Shown: piece after piece, positions 1 to 11,989 of the stretch
How positions within the stretch are numbered: position 1 is the first letter of the stretch
How the letters are laid out: every line of letters starts with the position of its first letter
Assembly: GCA_031841125.1 (NCBI GenBank)
Contig: CM063113.1
Span: forward strand, 36,583,197-36,647,196
Direction of reading: 5' to 3'
Length of the DNA: 64,000 bases
Source: Acanthococcus lagerstroemiae
Lineage: Eukaryota > Arthropoda > Insecta > Hemiptera > Eriococcidae
Notes under the pieces: generated by a model
What the model was told of the DNA's origin: nothing
The model's database searches: none
What the model saw: only the letters and a program-made list of their open reading frames with translations
Translations under genes and position numbers: made by a program

Positions 1-1992
1 GGCGTGTTTTGTTGTGTTTACTATTGTAACCCCCATCGGCCCCTACCCCTCACCAAGAGCAGAGCGGCATGCCGTGTACTCGTCGTCGGCAAACGAACGA
101 TCTGTTACTAATTTATTTTCAATATTAATTACGACCATAAATCAGACCGACCGCCGGGGCGATAGGTAATCCGGCGAACGTATTCTGACGCACGTTTCCC
201 GCCCCGCCGAGGACACACCGCTACCCCCGTTGTTTATTTACCGCAAAGTGAACCCGATACGAGCGCGCGCGGCGCGTATTTGTGATTTATGTACGGCCGG
301 CGGAGACGAACGCGAAGATTTTCTTCAACCAAAAACCGCGACGAGAAAAGGTGTAAACGAACGAGTTCGCCGATTTTCACCGCTCGATGTTGTGCGGTTA
401 CTGCGCAGCCGAAGGCTAAGATGAGAGTCGAAAATAAAGCCGGGCTGAGAGACAACAGAGTATTCTTAGCATCCGACCACAGGCATGGATGGTCTCGAAA
501 ATTATGCTCAGGGACCCCGGCATCTGTGCCAACATGTGGCTGTCTATATCGGTAAACACGAACACCCGCCATCCAGACTCGTTATCATCCGCGAACTGGA
601 GCGCTCATAATACTCGAATCCTCTCCGAAAGTCAAATTGTTTTCAAAACTTCCCAAGACAAAGTTCATCTTCTAACATGACTGATTAGCATAGACGCAAA
701 TCGCCAACCTGGAGTGAGGGGCGAGGGCGCACGCGAGGCTGACATGTAGCAAATAATGCTGAAAATTCCTAATTATCAGTTTCTGGAGGGTCTTTCAGAG
801 GATTTACGAGGACTAAGCCTCTCGCCAATTTACGCCTATGCTGATAAGGGAAACATATTAGGCATCGTATTAGAAAGCATGGACTTCCGTACGTATGCAA
901 CATAGGGTAAAATGAAAATTGTGGAAAAAATTTTCTGACTAGGCCGATTTTGTTTCTTTTCCATCGAAAAATAACGTAGGTGCGTTAAATTTCAGCTAAA
1001 CGAAGTGAAAATTTCCCAAAGCTATAAAAGTTTGAAATTAGGGGTCGAAAATTTGATCGATAAAAATAAGGTGAGCCCTGTTTCTTCGTGGTGGTTTCCT
1101 TTTTTCAGGGAAACTTCCCCGCTCGGTTCCGACAAGATAAAATGCAATGCCTACAAAATTCGAGACTGATCGGATAACGGAGAGGAATTCACAATCCTCC
1201 CCTCTCTCATTCGATCATTTCAACTAAACGATATTTTTTTCTCCGTTCCCTTACGCACAAAAACCTAAAAAACTCAAACTCTTTGAAAGTAAAATGTCTC
1301 GTCGAAAATTGTTTCAGATTTTCGATTTTCAACTTCTCTCACGTACGTAGTTGAAGCCACAACCGCTGAAGCTACGTGGTGAGTTTAGAATCAGCAACTA
1401 GAACAAATCATCACCTTAACACATTTGGAATCTAGGTAGTGTTTCGAAAGTCTATTTGGGCAAGTCTTGCCAAAGGCCATCACCATTTAAACAACAACAA
1501 GCAGGCTGAAATTTTTCAATGTGATTTCGGTCTCGATCGTTTGAGATTTTAAATTCTAAGTAAAATTCTGTTCACGTAGTGAGTTTTTTCGAACCTCGAA
1601 CAATTGGGATGTTAACATTGCCCAGGTAGCGCTAGTGTAACACCCTAACACAAACTAAGTAACATTCAACACACTGGATACGTCTGGGGGATTATTTCAG
1701 CTTCCCTACTCTACTACGTCCAAAATCGCGATTTTTAATTTCATGTAATTTCATTAAAAACGTGTCCATAGAGGTAATTCTTTTTTATCCCGATGGCTCA
1801 ATGCTATAGCTCAAATTATTTCAACCAACTTCCTTTCACAAACGATTTTTATAATACGCCAAAGGCGTTCAAGGATCACTCTTTTTACACGTTTCTGAAT
1901 GAATGAGTAAAATTATCCCTTTGCTGTAGGAGCAGCTACCAACAGGTACTTTTGGTTAACTTCCCGAAGCGTGCCCCAAAATTACTTGCAAT
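1..1992. other. Apparently unique CpG-rich non-coding DNA
   Basis: I recognise no gene here. Bases 1-420 are markedly rich in CpG compared with the transposon-derived blocks, which suggests old single-copy DNA that is not heavily methylated. Open frames in this stretch lack any family signature. A minus-strand frame around 445-590 is open for about 45 codons, but it has no convincing acceptor site and does not continue the CUB domain of the exon at 7752-7935. Confidence 0.4.
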
Positions 1993-2735
1993 CAGTAGCG
2001 TGCATTCTAGGCAAGCAAGGTAAGCACCGCTTACCCTGAAAATTCCCAAGAAAATAAGTTTTTAATAACAATATCAATTTCAACTTGTAACAAATAAAAG
2101 ATAATGAAACATTGGGCAAAATAGCGACTGTATTGATGCTTACGCTTAAGTATATAATAAATTCACGAGAGATGTACACTGTTTTGCGTTCAGCAATCCT
2201 CATACATGTATATTCGTATAGGCCAGCGAGGTATGCGTCGGATCTAACGCTTCTTTTCCATACTGCACGTAACATTGCACGACTTACACTACGCCTCCGT
2301 GTTAATTACCAACACAAAAGCACACTAGCATGTTCAACGCGACGAAACCTGTGCGTTTGGTTGCGTTCTGAAAGCGCTTTCTAAAGCGCTTCCGGTTCAG
2401 CTTGGTATAAAACATCGAAGTTGACAGTGAAACGTGATTATGTTCTTCTACTAGTCAACGCGTTATGTTTGAATGCTCTGTATTTTTTTGCCCACAAAAT
2501 GCGTATTTGAGATCTTCATTGAAAACTGTTTTCGCGACTTACTCTTAATGAACAATTAGAAATTATTGATGGTTGGAAGCCTAAACCAAAATTACCATTT
2601 TTAAAACCTGAGTAAAAGAGAGGTGGTTTGAATTTTACTAGACATTGCCCCACATATCGCAATATGAAAACATTTTGTGGTTAACCGGTTGTGAAGATGG
2701 TGGAAAACTGTTTTGTGGGCCATGTCTATTCAGGA
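1993..2735 (+). mobile_element. 5' part of a hAT-family DNA transposon, truncated
   Basis: The segment opens with CAGTAGCGTGCA, the usual look of a hAT terminus. At 2540-2735 a frame-broken plus-strand translation gives a stretch about equal-length polar residues, WKPKPKLPFLKPE, then WLTGCEDGGKLFCGPCLF. The second motif matches the TTF-type zinc finger at the N-terminus of ZMYM1-like hAT transposases. The dimerisation and catalytic regions are absent, because the copy stops at 2735 where a different repeat begins. Stops and frameshifts make it a dead fossil. No partner inverted repeat or right-hand target duplication was found. Confidence 0.6.
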
Positions 2736-2870
2736 ACGCACCGATAAGAGGAGGATCCCCCCCCCCCTGTAAGAATTTTTTGCTCAGCAGTTGGGAAAAT
2801 TTACAATTTCAATGAGACGAAGTTGGGAAAATCCAACAAGTCAAAAGGTTTTTTTTTTGGCTTTCATACT
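2736..2870 (+). repeat. Dispersed repeat family R1, copy 1
   Basis: This copy starts at a CACCGATA motif and carries TTGGGAAAATCCAACAAGT followed by a T-run. Copy 3 (25237-25400) shares the whole layout, including the GG-rich start, the CTCAGCAG segment and the AAGTTGGGA core. Copies 2 (4570-4715) and 4 (27060-27190) share the core. It abuts the broken hAT transposase at 2735, so it inserted after that element was present. Confidence 0.65.
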
Positions 2871-3499
2871 TGAGAAGTCATAATACAGTTACGTTTTCGA
2901 AGCTCGCGTAATTATTTCTCCGGCGCTGACGAACCTCACAAACTCACACTTCCATGTCTTACAACCTCCGTTCGAGGAAACCAGACACAACACCGGGAAG
3001 CTTGTCTAACTCAACAAAGGCTACCACGCGAACTTCCCCGTTATTGCACCAATGGCCACACTGCAAACTTCCCCGGTGTAACATCCCCTACCTATGAAAA
3101 GTTTAAATTCTATTCGATTTCGAAAGGTCTTGTGGATCGTAATGATTGAGATGTTAGGGCTCCAGATTGAAGAAGGAGATTGGGAAAATGAAATTGGAAA
3201 ATAAGGGTCGATTCATTGGGTTTTCAGGGTCGCTGAATGTAATTATGAAAGTATTTTTTGATCGGACCATTCTGGGTGCCATTAAAGAGAATTTAGGCCA
3301 AATGACAGTCATTTTTTTCAAGATAGTATTTGATTTGTACAACTGTATCAGAGTTTACCGCACCGTCATCACCTTCCTGCGTCGCCACACATACCAAGAC
3401 GAGTGGGTGAGGGGTGTAGGAAGGAAGCGCAGTCCGGCTGTGGGCTACCCGAATTCCAGGTTACTGCTGGGTGAGCATTGCCTCGGTCAGTAGGGTGTC
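2871..3499. other. Non-coding stretch, nothing recognised
   Basis: Short open frames on both strands around 3154-3493 overlap one another and show no family motif. The segment carries no inverted repeats or tandem structure that I can see. Confidence 0.35.
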
Positions 3500-3735
3500 C
3501 CATAGTAGGGGTCTGGTTGGCCGAATGGATAGCGCGCTGGTCTCGGTACCTAGAGGTCCCGGGTTCGGGTCCATGTAGCAACTCGCTACATTTCGACCTG
3601 AGCCGGTTTTTCGGCAAAAAGCGAAAAGGATTAAGACAGCCCTAACAGCCTCCCTGATGTCTCTGTGGTAATGCTCGAAAGGGCGGATTCTAAGGCTCGA
3701 GTTGAGAGTAAAAATTAGAAGAGAGAAGGGTGTTC
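3500..3735 (+). mobile_element. tRNA-derived SINE
   Basis: A tRNA-like head contains a box A (TGGCCGAATGG, 3518-3528) and a box B (GGTTCGGGTCC, 3562-3572) spaced as in the internal RNA polymerase III promoter of a tRNA gene. The region between does not fold into a clean tRNA and no mature 3' acceptor half follows, so this is not a functional tRNA gene. The body continues for about 160 bp, including TGTGGTAATGCTCGAAAGGG. A matching body segment lies in inverse orientation at 39975-40055, which shows that this is a dispersed family. Confidence 0.65.
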
Positions 3736-4289
3736 CATAGTGACCGTGGAAGAACAGCGCGAATCCGAAGAAAGGAGAGGCGAAATAAGGGCCTAGACTA
3801 GCCTAATGATGTCCCTTTGGTTACTGATGCAGTACTCGAATGAGTAGTATCTGGGGTCAGGTGTGCGGTATCTGGGGAGCCAGTATGGCGTACATGCATC
3901 GCCATATGTTCCACCAAGTGATAGGTTACCAGTCAGTGTCGCTAAATTCGATTCTACGACTGATTTTTGTACTTCACCTATAGTCTGCCAATGCAAATAT
4001 TTTGAGCGTCCAAGAATGGTTCATTCAATACATTGTTATTCTAATTTTTAAAAATGGTCAAATCTACACCGAAGTAACTAAATGAGAAGGAAAAATTTTG
4101 AAATACATATTGCTTATGTTTTTTAGTAATGAATTATGGAATTTTCTCCTATAAATAACATAATGCGAATTACTGGAAAGTTCCTTGGAGTATGTGCACA
4201 GGTTGACATATTTGATACCGACAAGTCAAAGATTAAGCGACGTTTGGAGGTATCTTGGGGGGGGGGTGAAGGAAGGCTGATGCACCTAT
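3736..4289. other. Non-coding; possible diverged SINE tail
   Basis: Bases 3795-3850 resemble the SINE body just upstream (TGATGTCCCT then TACTCGAATG, versus TGATGTCTCT then TGCTCGAAAG). This may be a second, older copy. Nothing else is recognised. Confidence 0.25.
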
Positions 4290-4462
4290 ACCAATTTTTT
4301 TTCATTTTGTTTTATTATTATTATTTTTTTTCCCCCAACAAGTCTGTATTTTCTTTTTTGTTTTCTTTTTACTCACAGTTTGTTATAATTAAGAACGGTC
4401 TCCCCTATAGTTGGCCAATGGCTGTTGAGAGGACCTTAAATAAATAAAATAAAATGAATAAA
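4290..4462 (+). mobile_element. 3' end of a CR1/L2-like LINE
   Basis: A T-rich stretch leads into GGTCTCCCCTATAG-TTGGCCAATGGCTGTTGAGAGGACC and then a tail of AAATA repeats. The same arrangement of a short hairpin around a GGCxxxxGGCTGTTG loop and an AT-rich simple tail ends LINE Z at 15737-15825. It is therefore read as a heavily 5'-truncated copy of a related LINE. No coding part remains. Confidence 0.5.
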
Positions 4463-4569
4463 TAAAAGTATGAAATATGCTACTACACAGCAGCATTGAT
4501 GAAATTATTCAAATTGTCGATTCCTGGGTAGAGTCATTCCATATGCATTTATTCTTTTCTATGACGAAT

Positions 4570-4715
4570 AATAGACACAGGGCTGTCCCAGCAAAGGATT
4601 TTTCCTGGAGGGGGAGGGGGCAAAAATTGTGAAAGTCCCAACTGACTCAACTCAAAATTCCCAAACATCACAGCAAAAAGACCTCTTTGACTTGTTAAAA
4701 TTTTCGAACTTCATA
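4570..4715 (-). repeat. Dispersed repeat family R1, copy 2
   Basis: In reverse complement this segment carries the T-run, the AAATT core and the GTTGGGACTTTCAC end seen in copy 4 at 27060-27190. Copies 1 and 2 lie about 1.7 kb apart in opposite orientation and could be ends of one decayed element, but the DNA between them shows no transposase. Confidence 0.5.
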
Positions 4716-6253
4716 ATCTACGCGATGGTTCTGTCCCGGAGCACCAGACATCTGCATGCTGCGACGGGAGAGTATCAGAGATTCTCCATTTGGTTATCCA
4801 TAACGGTGCACCAGATACTGGATGCAGCACGCAGTGGAGTATACCAAAGTAGAACTGTTAGTAAGCCTCGCTCTGAAGAAGTGCCCTCGAACGGCCGTCC
4901 GTTCGAGTTTATATAGCCTGATCGTGGCCGCTTTCACCAGTCGTGACGTATTCGGGAGGGTGTAAAAAATAACCCCCCGCGTGACTAGTTGCCACTTGCC
5001 AACGACGACGGTCGCGCTACGAGCCAGGTTTCTCTCTGAAATTAGGGGTTCGCAAGCTACGCGTGCGTAACAGGGATAGGGCAAAAAATCGTTTGATTAA
5101 AATTATCAAATAATAAAAGTAGGGGACTGAGGATCCTGTTACACTTATCCAATCCACCACGAAGTCTGTAAGAATTTTATTCACTCTTATTGGAACCGAT
5201 GGCGTGGATATGGTTGTTGCTCACCCTCTTTTAAATATTATTTTACGGTTGGAGATCATGTGCTGCTGCTACGTCAAGATTGCTCAACATTCAATATAGA
5301 CCCAGTTTAAAGGTCTACAGACTTTAAGTTAGCTCCAAGGTTATCATTGATTTTCAATGCATGCCTGCTTAATCAAGGGTCTCAAATTATTGTGGAATGA
5401 AAATTCTCAAAATCACCGAGTCCGTTTTTTACATTCAGCTACTATAAAGATTCACATTCGATCCGCGTTAAGCTCCCGTTTTAAGAATATTATACTCCCT
5501 TTTCCTATCTCCGACTAAATCTAAATAATATCAGGAAAACATTCCACATTTCTAAATGCTCAACACTGATATGAAATTTCAATCCTTTGGTACACTCTCT
5601 CAAAACTTTTTCACAAAAATTTATGTACCATATTTTTACACCAAGACACACCACCTTTCCAGCTAAGTAAAAATCAGGTAACAAAGTTTCACGCTTTTAT
5701 AATTTCACGCATAGGCGGACTTTGCTCATGGCAGCTGGGAAGGCTGTGCCTCGGAAATCTTCGAATTTTGTTACCAAGTTCTCGACCCCCACCCCACACC
5801 CAATAAACAATGACATTTTTTGGTAACTTCCACTCAATGAACGCAACTCTATTCCAGAAAGTTTACGTAGAAATTGCTGCAAGAGAGGCTGCTTTGGTCT
5901 ACTCTCAAGAGAACCCAAATCAAAAATCAAACTAGTGGCTTTGATTGCAGTTGATTGGCCAAACTTGATTTCATCAGGATTTGAACTAAATTTCGATCTC
6001 CGAATGAGAAATACTTGCTTTAACATTTGTATCACTACTACAGTCGAGAAACGTCTAACTGGAAGGTTTTCTTTTCACCTAAACTAGACGGTTTTTTGAG
6101 ATACATTCGCATGTCCATATAATAAAATAATGACACGAAGAATATTAATCAAGACGCAGCTACCTGAACCAATAATCACACTGGAATGATTCCAACACTT
6201 CTCTAAAATAGCTGAATACCAGTATCAGGCATAGACAGATTTCGTGTGATGTC
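4716..6253. other. Non-coding stretch, nothing recognised
   Basis: The block contains CpG-rich, apparently single-copy DNA (4780-5080) and AT-rich DNA (5100-6250). Open frames at 4794-5084 and 5697-6035 on the minus strand lack any recognisable domain or good splice-site pair. Confidence 0.35.
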
Positions 6254-6556
6254 ACAGTGAGTTACTGTTAGCAAAAGACCCTTCGTTGGGCTTCCGAATG
6301 TATCGACTCCCATAAGAAAAACACACGGAGAAAAGATCATTAGGTTACTACCTGAGAATAAGAAATTTAATAGAAACCAAAGGTTTATATTTTTAATCCA
6401 GAAGGTTCTTAGCATTTGCTAATAAACTTTTGGTTTCTAGCAAATTTCTTATACTCAGGTAGTAACATAATGATCTTCGCTCCGTGTGTTTTTCTTACGG
6501 GAGTCAATACATTCGTAAGCCCAACGATGGGTACTTTTGCTAACAGTAACTCACTG
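6254..6556. repeat. Hairpin element (foldback MITE)
   Basis: Bases 6254-6388 and 6423-6556 are inverted copies of one another, about 90% alike by eye, separated by a loop of about 34 bases. The arms begin CAGTGAGTTACTGTTAGCAA at both outer ends. There is no coding capacity. The structure is that of a small non-autonomous foldback element. I could not define a target duplication, so its superfamily is unknown. Confidence 0.7.
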
Positions 6557-7751
6557 GTCCCCAATTTCGTACTGAAACACATTTAAACTGCGGAGTGCAA
6601 AAAGGCATGTTGACAGTATATGGCAAACAGTGCTCTGAAAACTGCAAAAATAATCAGAAATATGTACTTCTTCCAGAAATGTACAAAAATTTGTCGTTTT
6701 TAAACATGTATTGCTTATTTCTTATTTCGTTTCAAGTCCTATGGTTATGTATGTGTGATATGGTTTGGGTAGTACCCTCTATGAGACCAAATAAAACACG
6801 CCAATATGAAAATCGCATGCTTAAAATTGATGCAATGAGGATTTTTAGGGTGTCTGTCGCAGCGCAGTGCTGCAAACACCCTATTTTTGGATTTGGAATT
6901 TAATTATTTTGGGAATCATCGAAATGCAAATACTTTGCTAATAATTAGATGTCAGTTACTAGTTCACTAATTAAATAAACACCGCAGTCGGTTCGTTTCA
7001 GCATATATTATTTTCCATTTTCTGCTCGGGGGGGAGGGGGACTACATTCGATTCTGGGGGAACGTAGCCCCCCTATCCCCCCTGAAAGTAAGCCTATGAT
7101 TGCACGATTCCCATGAAACTTCGCATCAATCAGCCATATACTAACAGAACAAGAGTAAGACGTGAACATATCCAATATTTATGATAATATCGGATTATTC
7201 TTCTAAACATCCGGAAAAGATGTTCAAACAAAAATTGTTCCCAACAAAATAAGTATATCTGCAAATTAGGTTCGCACACATTTTTCGTGAGGACAAAAGT
7301 AAGGCCAAAAACAGGCTCGCAAGTCACGCACAGTTTTCAACTGCGTGCACAGTAACGCGAAAATGTGTACGGGTAAATCTGCACAGCATCGAGAAGGCAA
7401 CAATTTTCGGGCTGAATTTTTTTCCATTCGCGGAGCAGAGCTCGAGAACTCGACCAAAAATCAACCTTTCTCGCGAGCTTTTGCAGTGAGAGCGAAAACG
7501 GGAATTCTAATCTGCAAGACAGATATGGGATCATCCATTCGGGTGGAGGTTCGACAATTTGTTTTTGTAGTAGATCGATTCATCTCGGAATGTAGTAGGT
7601 ACCCCGAAACAGAGAATTACAGTGTCGAACTGTTATCTCGCCCGGACCGAAAGCACGCCTACTTTACGGAATGTCGATTATTTCGAGAAACATCTCTCGA
7701 ACAGCCCTAGAGAAAGGAAAAAACAATATAGAAAAAGTTTTTTTTTATTAC
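6557..7751. other. Intergenic or intronic DNA downstream of the CUB exon
   Basis: On the minus strand this is the intron following the CUB exon. It includes a G-run-rich patch (7025-7085) that could be a transposon end, and CpG-rich single-copy DNA (7330-7740). I looked here for the second half of the CUB domain and did not find it. Confidence 0.35.
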
Positions 7752-7935
7752 CCAGTTCCGTTGAAACGTCCCACGTTAACCAGACGATATATCTGTAATT
7801 CCAATCGATGACCCGGCTCAGGCTGCAATAAATACCAACAAAGCGCGGGCCCTTGCAGCGACGGCGATTTAATTTGACCAACGGTGCTCTTCGACTCGGA
7901 AAATATGGCGTGTTGGCTTATCGTGACGTTACACA
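7752..7935 (-). CDS. Host exon b: N-terminal half of a CUB domain
   Basis: This 184-bp minus-strand exon encodes about 60 residues starting [11 protein letters not shown], with [19 protein letters not shown] and [16 protein letters not shown] following. The pattern (Cys, G-x-I-x-S-P, aromatic-x-L-x-P and alternating hydrophobic strand) is that of the first half of an extracellular CUB domain, which mediates protein-protein contacts in secreted or membrane proteins. The acceptor is a T-rich tract plus TTTTGCAG ending at 7936. The donor is GG|GTAATA at 7751-7746. It starts with 2 nt of a split codon (phase 1) and ends in phase 2. CpG and codon use differ from the surrounding transposon debris. 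The rest of the CUB domain must lie beyond the window or in an exon I missed. The exact protein is not identified. Confidence 0.8.
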
Positions 7936-7955
7936 CTGCAAAAAAGAAGAAAAAA

Positions 7956-9329
7956 AAAGTTTCAAGCACCTAACCCATTAAGTCAGTATCGGTGTTTAAA
8001 TCGTAAATTATGAAAGTAAATTTGTCAAAGGATACGGGAAAACAATAAACAATAAACCTCACATAGCCTTCTGCATTCCCTCGTAGAAGGTCAGTAGGTT
8101 ACAAGGTCTTGGACCATAATGTGGCGTTTCCTTTTGTTCAAAGATAATTCGAAGACTCTCCCCTTTTCACTCAACCCTCAGACATTAATAAAGTTGAGAG
8201 ATGATAATAAAATATGCCCAGAGTATATGCTTCTGAGGAATGCAAAGATCATCACAGAAGAGAGAAAAGCGGAGGGATGCAACCTACTAATCGAGAGACT
8301 CAGGAATATAATCACCATCGCCACCTGACTATCACCGGACAAGATGTACGATTAAATCGGTCTTCACAATCAGTGGTACCAAATTTACGAAAAGAAGAAA
8401 TTCATTTTTCATTTCACTTCAAGCCACATTTTCCTTACACGGTCGTACTGTTGTCCTGGATTTACAGAATTGCGCTAAAAAGGGATTGAACGCACGTTTT
8501 CCAATCTTCTCAGCGTATGGTTTTCCGATTTCAATTTGGTATACAGTTCCTCGCTAGGTTAAACTGAAACCTAATTCGCTGACATTTGAGCGGGTACTAA
8601 GCCCACGTTGGGGAGTAATCATTTCGATGGCGACCATGTATCCATTTGTAACAGCTCGTCCGTGTAATCAACACCGACTCTTCAAACAACCTTGAAAAAA
8701 GCAGCACCTCGATTCGCAAACGAAAAGTTTTTTAAGCCGTACCAACCTCTGCAGATGTTGCGATTCAGATTTTTGGGAAACGAGGGTAGATTGAATAAAC
8801 ACTCGGTGGAATCGGTCTTCCCTCTGGCGACGTTCAATTACATTCGTAACACGAATTACCCTGTTCGTTTCCTCGCTGTCGAACCGTGATTTCACGCAAT
8901 CGAAAAACTCGATTTCCAAAAGCTAATGAAAAGTCAGCGATGAAATTGCACCGCTTATCTCGCTGGAGGCAAATTTAATCGTCGTATTTTTGCGAAACTA
9001 TTCTGCGCCACTCCTCACCTTTCCTCAATCTGCGAACCGTTGAACCAAAACATTGGTGTTTGATTTTACATATTTCGTGTACATCGGATTAAGGTATACA
9101 GTCGACGAGACGCATCCTTCTAGCAGGGAACCCGAATCTTTTTTTCTTTAGATGATGGAAAGATACTGAGTACCTATCTAACTCAAGTCTGCCTGTCTAG
9201 TTCTTAGAGTCACAGATCTGTTCTTGTCATTTTTGTTCGAGATATATATAATATGATAAGTAATCTAACCGTAGCTTCTCTCCCTGACGATGGGAAGGAA
9301 AATGGAAGGCAAGGTTCCAGTAAACACAT
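7956..9329. other. Unique CpG-rich intronic DNA
   Basis: Bases 8490-9130 retain many CpG dinucleotides and show no repeat match elsewhere in the window. No exon with good splice sites is seen. This may be conserved intronic regulatory DNA, but nothing in the sequence proves it. Confidence 0.3.
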
Positions 9330-9359
9330 TGATGATGATCATAGATTATCAGTCTTACG

Positions 9360-10912
9360 ACCCGTTTGATGCAGCTCTCCATTTCTCCCTATCCTGTGCG
9401 ACTTCTTTCATTTCATAATAACACAAACATATGACATCCTTGATTATCTGTTGAACATACTGGAATCTTTACCGACCTACCCAATTCTGCCCTTCCACTC
9501 TTCCTTCTAACAGCAGTGATATTATTCCAGGGTGCTTAAAATTATGCCCTATTAGTTATCTCTCCTTCTCTTCAGACTATCCATTTTACCTCCTTCTCTG
9601 TTTTTGCCTTATCCGTCCAGTTGATGCTAAGTATCCGCCTATAGCACCACATCTCAAAGCTTCGATCCTTCTCTTCTTTGGTTTTCCTAAGGTGTAAGTT
9701 TCACATCCGTATAAGGCTACACTCCAACATAAGTTTTCAAGAACAACTCTTTGATTTGGAAAGATTATTTTTCGATAAAATGCTAATTCGGCTTGTGCTA
9801 TTCTACTAATAATATCCTTTTTACTCCTTCCATCTTTTATTATTTTACTCCCTCAATAGCAAAATTCGCTTACGTCCTCAATATTTTCCTGTCCAATATT
9901 TATATTTAAACTATCATTTTCATATAGATTACATACCATTATATTAGTTTTATTTTTATTTATTCTCATACGATATTCAATACTCAAAATCTCCTCCATT
10001 ATCAATACTCCTTTCGGCTAATAAGCTAATATCATCTGCAAATCTGAGCACCTTTACTTGCTATACATGTATAGTGACAACAGCTTCAAATTTTTCTTCA
10101 ATTTCTTTATGGCCCACTCTAGACCGTACAGATTAAATAATACTGGAGATAGGGAGCACCCCTGTCTAGCCTCCCTTTATGTCCTATTCTTAATGTAGCT
10201 TTTTGTTCTTTATAATACAAATTTAAAATAACTCGCCTTTCTTTACATAATATTCCTATCGTTTTAGAATACAGATTAAATAATACTGATGATAAGGAAC
10301 ACCCCTGAATTACAACCTTTTCTATATTAACCTCCTTTCTCTTCTTCTATTCTTAATTTAGCTTTCTGCCCTTTATATAAGTTTAAAATAACTCGTCTTT
10401 CTTTAAACTTTATTTCTATCTTTTTAGAATATCAAACATTTTATCCCATTTAACATTATTAAAAGCATTTTCAATATCAACAGTCGCCCATCTACAATTA
10501 ATCGCAAAGCTAAAACTGCTTCCCTAGTACCTCTACCTACTTCTTCTAAATCCAAACTAATCATCTCCTCATTCTGCATCTATTCTATTTTCAATTCTCC
10601 TGAAAATTATCCTAGATAATATTTTTGACGCACGCGAAAGAAGACTAATTGTTCGATAATTTTCACGCCTATCTGCTCCTACTTTTTTTGGTATAGTTAC
10701 AACAGCACTCTTTTAAAGTCCTCTGGCGTTTCCCCTCTATCATAAATATAACATACTAATTCGTACAATTTATGAAGTACATATTCTCCCAAGTTCTGTA
10801 ATAATTCAGCTGGTATCCCATCTACTCCTAGAGCTTTCCCTTTCTTTAAATCTCTCAATGCTTTGTCAAATTCATCTCTTAAAATTGAGTTCCCCCTCTC
10901 ATCTTCTTCCAC
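9360..10912 (-). pseudogene. Reverse transcriptase region of LINE A
   Basis: The frame opens with EEDERGNSILRDEF and KGKALGVDGIPAELLQ, the conserved N-terminal motif of RTE reverse transcriptases. After frameshifts it reaches LRFADDI at 10048-10027, with both catalytic aspartates intact. The downstream segment ends EVAQDREKWRAAS near 9360, the usual C-terminus of this family. Numerous stops and indels mean no protein can be made. Confidence 0.75.
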
Positions 10913-11114
10913 ACCTTCCTCCCCTCCATTCTTATCTCTTCACCTGCATTATTACTATACAGGGTGGTGCATGAAAACCCCCACCAATGTAATTTGCCCT
11001 ATGGTGCGTGCTAAGGATGCACCAGCTTATATACTATACGTGTTATATGTATTATACATATGAGTGTACAGGTGGACCATGAGAAAACGCATCAATGTGC
11101 AAAACTATGAAATA

Positions 11115-11985
11115 TTCTTCGGGGAAAATCTCAGATGGTTTCCAAGGAATTTTATCGGAAATCTTTTAGAACAATCTTCGGGGAAAATCTCCGATGATTT
11201 CTAAGGAATTTTATCAGAAATCTTCGAGAACAATTTTCAGAAAAATTTCCCGATCATTTTCAGATAATTTCATGGGAATCTTCGGGAAAAACTTCGATGA
11301 TTTTGAAGAATTTTATCGAAAATCTTCAGGAAAAATCTCCGATGATTTCCAAAGAAGAATTTTATTAGAAATCTTCGAGAAGAATCTCCGATGATTTTTA
11401 AGGAATTTCATGGGAGATTTTTGAAGAAAAAAAATTCCGATAATTTTCGAAGAATTTCATCGAAAATCTTTAGAAAAAACTTCCAATGTTTTTTAAATAA
11501 AATGTTATCAAAATTCTTCGAGAAAATTTTCGATAATTTTTGATGAATTTCATCGGAAATATTCGGGTTGGGGGGAGACTCTGATGATTTTTCAAAAACT
11601 TCATCAAAAATCTGCAGGGACAATTTTCGATGATCTTTGAAGGATTTCATCGGAAATCTTCAAGAAGATCCCCGATGATTTTCAAGAAATTTCGTCGTAA
11701 TTTGCGAATAATTAAGACTATTTTCCACTCATGCGATCGGATCAGAGATTTTTCCCAAGATTTTTGAAGAAATTTTTCGGAAATTGACGGAAAATTTTTT
11801 CGAAAATATTTGAGAAAAATCTCTTATAAAATTTCACTGGAAATCTTCGGGAAATCTTCGATAAGTCTTTGAAAATAATCTCTGCTAATTTTCGGAGAAT
11901 TTCATCGGTAATCTTCAGTAAAAATTTCCAACAATTTCCAAAGAATTTCATCAAAAGTCTTCGGAGAAAATCTCCGATACCATCG
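11115..11985 (+). repeat. Left array of ~45-bp units in the foldback element
   Basis: About 18-20 degenerate copies are present, with TCTCCGATGATTT, AAGGAATTT and ATCGGAAATCTTC as recurring blocks. The order and spacing vary between 40 and 52 bp. A distinctive block, CTATTTTCCACTCATGCGAT (11720-11739), recurs in inverted form near 11983-12002 and marks the symmetry axis close to 11860. Confidence 0.8.
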
Positions 11986-11989
11986 TATG

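Noticed and set aside
445..590. Minus-strand open stretch as the missing second half of the CUB domain
   Set aside because: It lacks the expected CxGG and LCG blocks and has no pyrimidine tract or matching phase.
3500..3575. Functional tRNA gene
   Set aside because: Boxes A and B are present, but no proper acceptor stem or anticodon arm is seen, and the sequence continues as a repeat with another copy at 39975.
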